Part shown: one piece after another, positions 46,300 to 47,291 of the stretch | Position numbering within the stretch: the stretch's first letter is position 1 | Layout of the letters: each line of letters starts with the position of its first letter | DNA from: an uncultured Erysipelotrichaceae bacterium | GTDB taxonomy: Bacteria > Bacillota_I > Bacilli_A > Erysipelotrichales > Coprobacillaceae | Length of the DNA stretch: 47,291 bases | Reading direction: 5' to 3' | Assembly: GCA_951801965.1 (NCBI GenBank) | Contig: CATOPA010000002.1 | Span: forward strand, 1-47,291 | Made by a program: the position numbers and the translations under genes | The notes under the pieces: model-generated | Seen by the model: the letters and a program-made list of their open reading frames with translations, nothing else | Database searches by the model: none | Told to the model about the DNA's origin: nothing

Positions 46300-46372
46300 T
46301 TTGGCCTACGCTTTATTTACGTGAGTTGCTCTCACTTAGCTGGTCGCAGTTTAACGAGTTGCCCTGCCTCAA
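46300..46372 (-). ncRNA. Candidate structured leader upstream of scaffold gene
   Basis: GC-richer island; minus-strand hairpin GTGAG-AGCAA-CTCAC enclosed by CTGCG/CGTAG pairing; ends at the scaffold SD. Confidence 0.4.
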
Positions 46373-46395
46373 ATTTTAATAAAATAAAAACAATC

Positions 46396-46614
46396 CTAAC
46401 GATTGCTATATTTTTTCTTATTCTTTTCTAATACTTTACATGATTTATATTTCTTAGGTGGTGGTTTATACTCATATCGTTCATGATAGAGTTTTCCACA
46501 TATCACACATCTAAATGTTACTTTTTTAACCATACATGAACTTTCTTGATCATAATATGTTTTTACAGAATGTTCATAATACTGAGGATAATGTGGTCGC
46601 AAGCCTTGTGCCAT
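46396..46614 (-). CDS. Small phage protein with zinc-ribbon-like cysteines
   Basis: FRCVICGKLYHERY...YKSC; SD GAAAGGAGAG. Confidence 0.65.
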   Translation of the reverse strand: MAQGLRPHYPQYYEHSVKTYYDQESSCMVKKVTFRCVICGKLYHERYEYKPPPKKYKSCKVLEKNKKKYSNR

Positions 46615-46643
46615 AATGCTCTCCTTTCTTTGGGTAAAATAAA

Positions 46644-46662
46644 AACCGACATATAGTCGGTT
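46644..46662 (-). terminator. Intrinsic terminator inside phage late region
   Basis: AACCGAC ATATA GTCGGTT; minus-strand TTTTTATTTT follows. Confidence 0.75.
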
Positions 46663-46688
46663 ATATCAATCATTTGTTATCAATTCAT

Positions 46689-46913
46689 TTACTTCAAATC
46701 CTTTTTATGATATATTTCTAACGCTTTTAAAGTTATATCACCTAAAGGAATATTAGTATTGTTATTTAAATAATCAAGCATTACTTTAATATCATCATTA
46801 TTTTTTAGTAAAGCATTTACACCTAAAATAAAATCCTTTTCATAGCTAGGAATATTACAAATTTCCTTCAATTTTTCATTCAATTTTTTTCTGTCTTCAC
46901 TGTTTTTCATCAC
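46689..46913 (-). CDS. Small hypothetical protein, moron candidate
   Basis: 74-aa helical ORF with -10-like TATAAT (46958-46963, minus) upstream and terminator downstream. Confidence 0.6.
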   Translation of the reverse strand: MMKNSEDRKKLNEKLKEICNIPSYEKDFILGVNALLKNNDDIKVMLDYLNNNTNIPLGDITLKALEIYHKKDLK

Positions 46914-47012
46914 TAATCTTCCTCATCTATTTCAATTTTACCAATAATTCTATATTCATTATATCCAAACAGAAAAATACAAATGTAATTGCATTGTTTT
47001 AGAATAGCATGC

Positions 47013-47231
47013 TTAATCCTGTTTAATATGCCCTAAAATGACAGATAATTGATTCATAATTGATTCGTAATTTCTGTTTTTTGAATTTTTTAAAAACTCA
47101 TTCATTTGATGTTTATATTCATCTTTTCTATTAAGAAAAATAAAAACTCCGCATGCATCTTGTGCATCTAAACCAGAATCTTTTAATTGTTTCATCAATT
47201 TTTTATCTAAATCACTTAACACTCTTGTCAT
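47013..47231 (-). CDS. Small hypothetical protein, possible distant paralogue of its neighbour
   Basis: 72-aa ORF; SD GGAAAG before ATG. Confidence 0.55.
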   Translation of the reverse strand: MTRVLSDLDKKLMKQLKDSGLDAQDACGVFIFLNRKDEYKHQMNEFLKNSKNRNYESIMNQLSVILGHIKQD

Positions 47232-47291
47232 TATTTTATTTTCCTTTCCTATATAGAACTATATAAATCAATTAATTCATCAAATTTATCT

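Larger units (their letters stand above)
31400..47291 (-). mobile_element. Siphovirus-type prophage, partial (late morphogenesis and lysis modules; continues beyond window)
   Basis: Contiguous scaffold, capsid, minor capsid, tail tube, chaperone, tape measure, tail, holin and amidase genes. Left boundary approximate. Confidence 0.93.

Noticed and set aside
1-47291. CRISPR array, rRNA, retron or transposase
   Set aside because: No regularly spaced repeats, rRNA signatures, reverse transcriptase or transposase motifs were seen in the window.

Overview
The window is about 47 kb of AT-rich Firmicutes chromosome. Gene content and composition look like Erysipelotrichia/Coprobacillaceae, but that placement is inference.

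The host part (1 to ~31.4 kb) carries: M18 aminopeptidase (cut by the window edge); a GerS/LolA-like lipoprotein + alanine racemase; an operon of two thioredoxin-fold lipoproteins + deoD + HAD hydrolase; an NfeD/SPFH operon; two OmpR-type two-component systems; cdaA-cdaR-glmM; an orphan secreted protein; tRNA-Trp(CCA); an AraC/GyrI-like regulator; a Uup-like ABC-F ATPase; pckA; metF + MetH-activation protein + a MetH lacking its reactivation domain; a MarR-TauE/SafE pair; and a NifU-like + 'GGGtGRT' protein pair.

From ~31.4 kb to the right edge is a siphovirus-type prophage on the minus strand. It runs from scaffold and capsid through tail to lysis. Terminase, portal and integrase are not in the window.

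The observations I rate highest are:
(1) an unlisted 33-aa hydrophobic peptide gene downstream of a VanS-like kinase, whose Shine-Dalgarno is complementary over 16 bp to the sequence just after its stop codon (type-I-toxin-like or kinase-modulator architecture);
(2) the strongly promoted NifU-like/GGGtGRT pair of unknown function;
(3) a compact structured-RNA candidate directly before the phage scaffold gene;
(4) a moron-like small gene with its own -10 box and terminator inside the phage late region;
(5) a translationally coupled 46-aa acidic ORF at the end of the metF-metH operon.

All calls come from reading the sequence. No database search was run.
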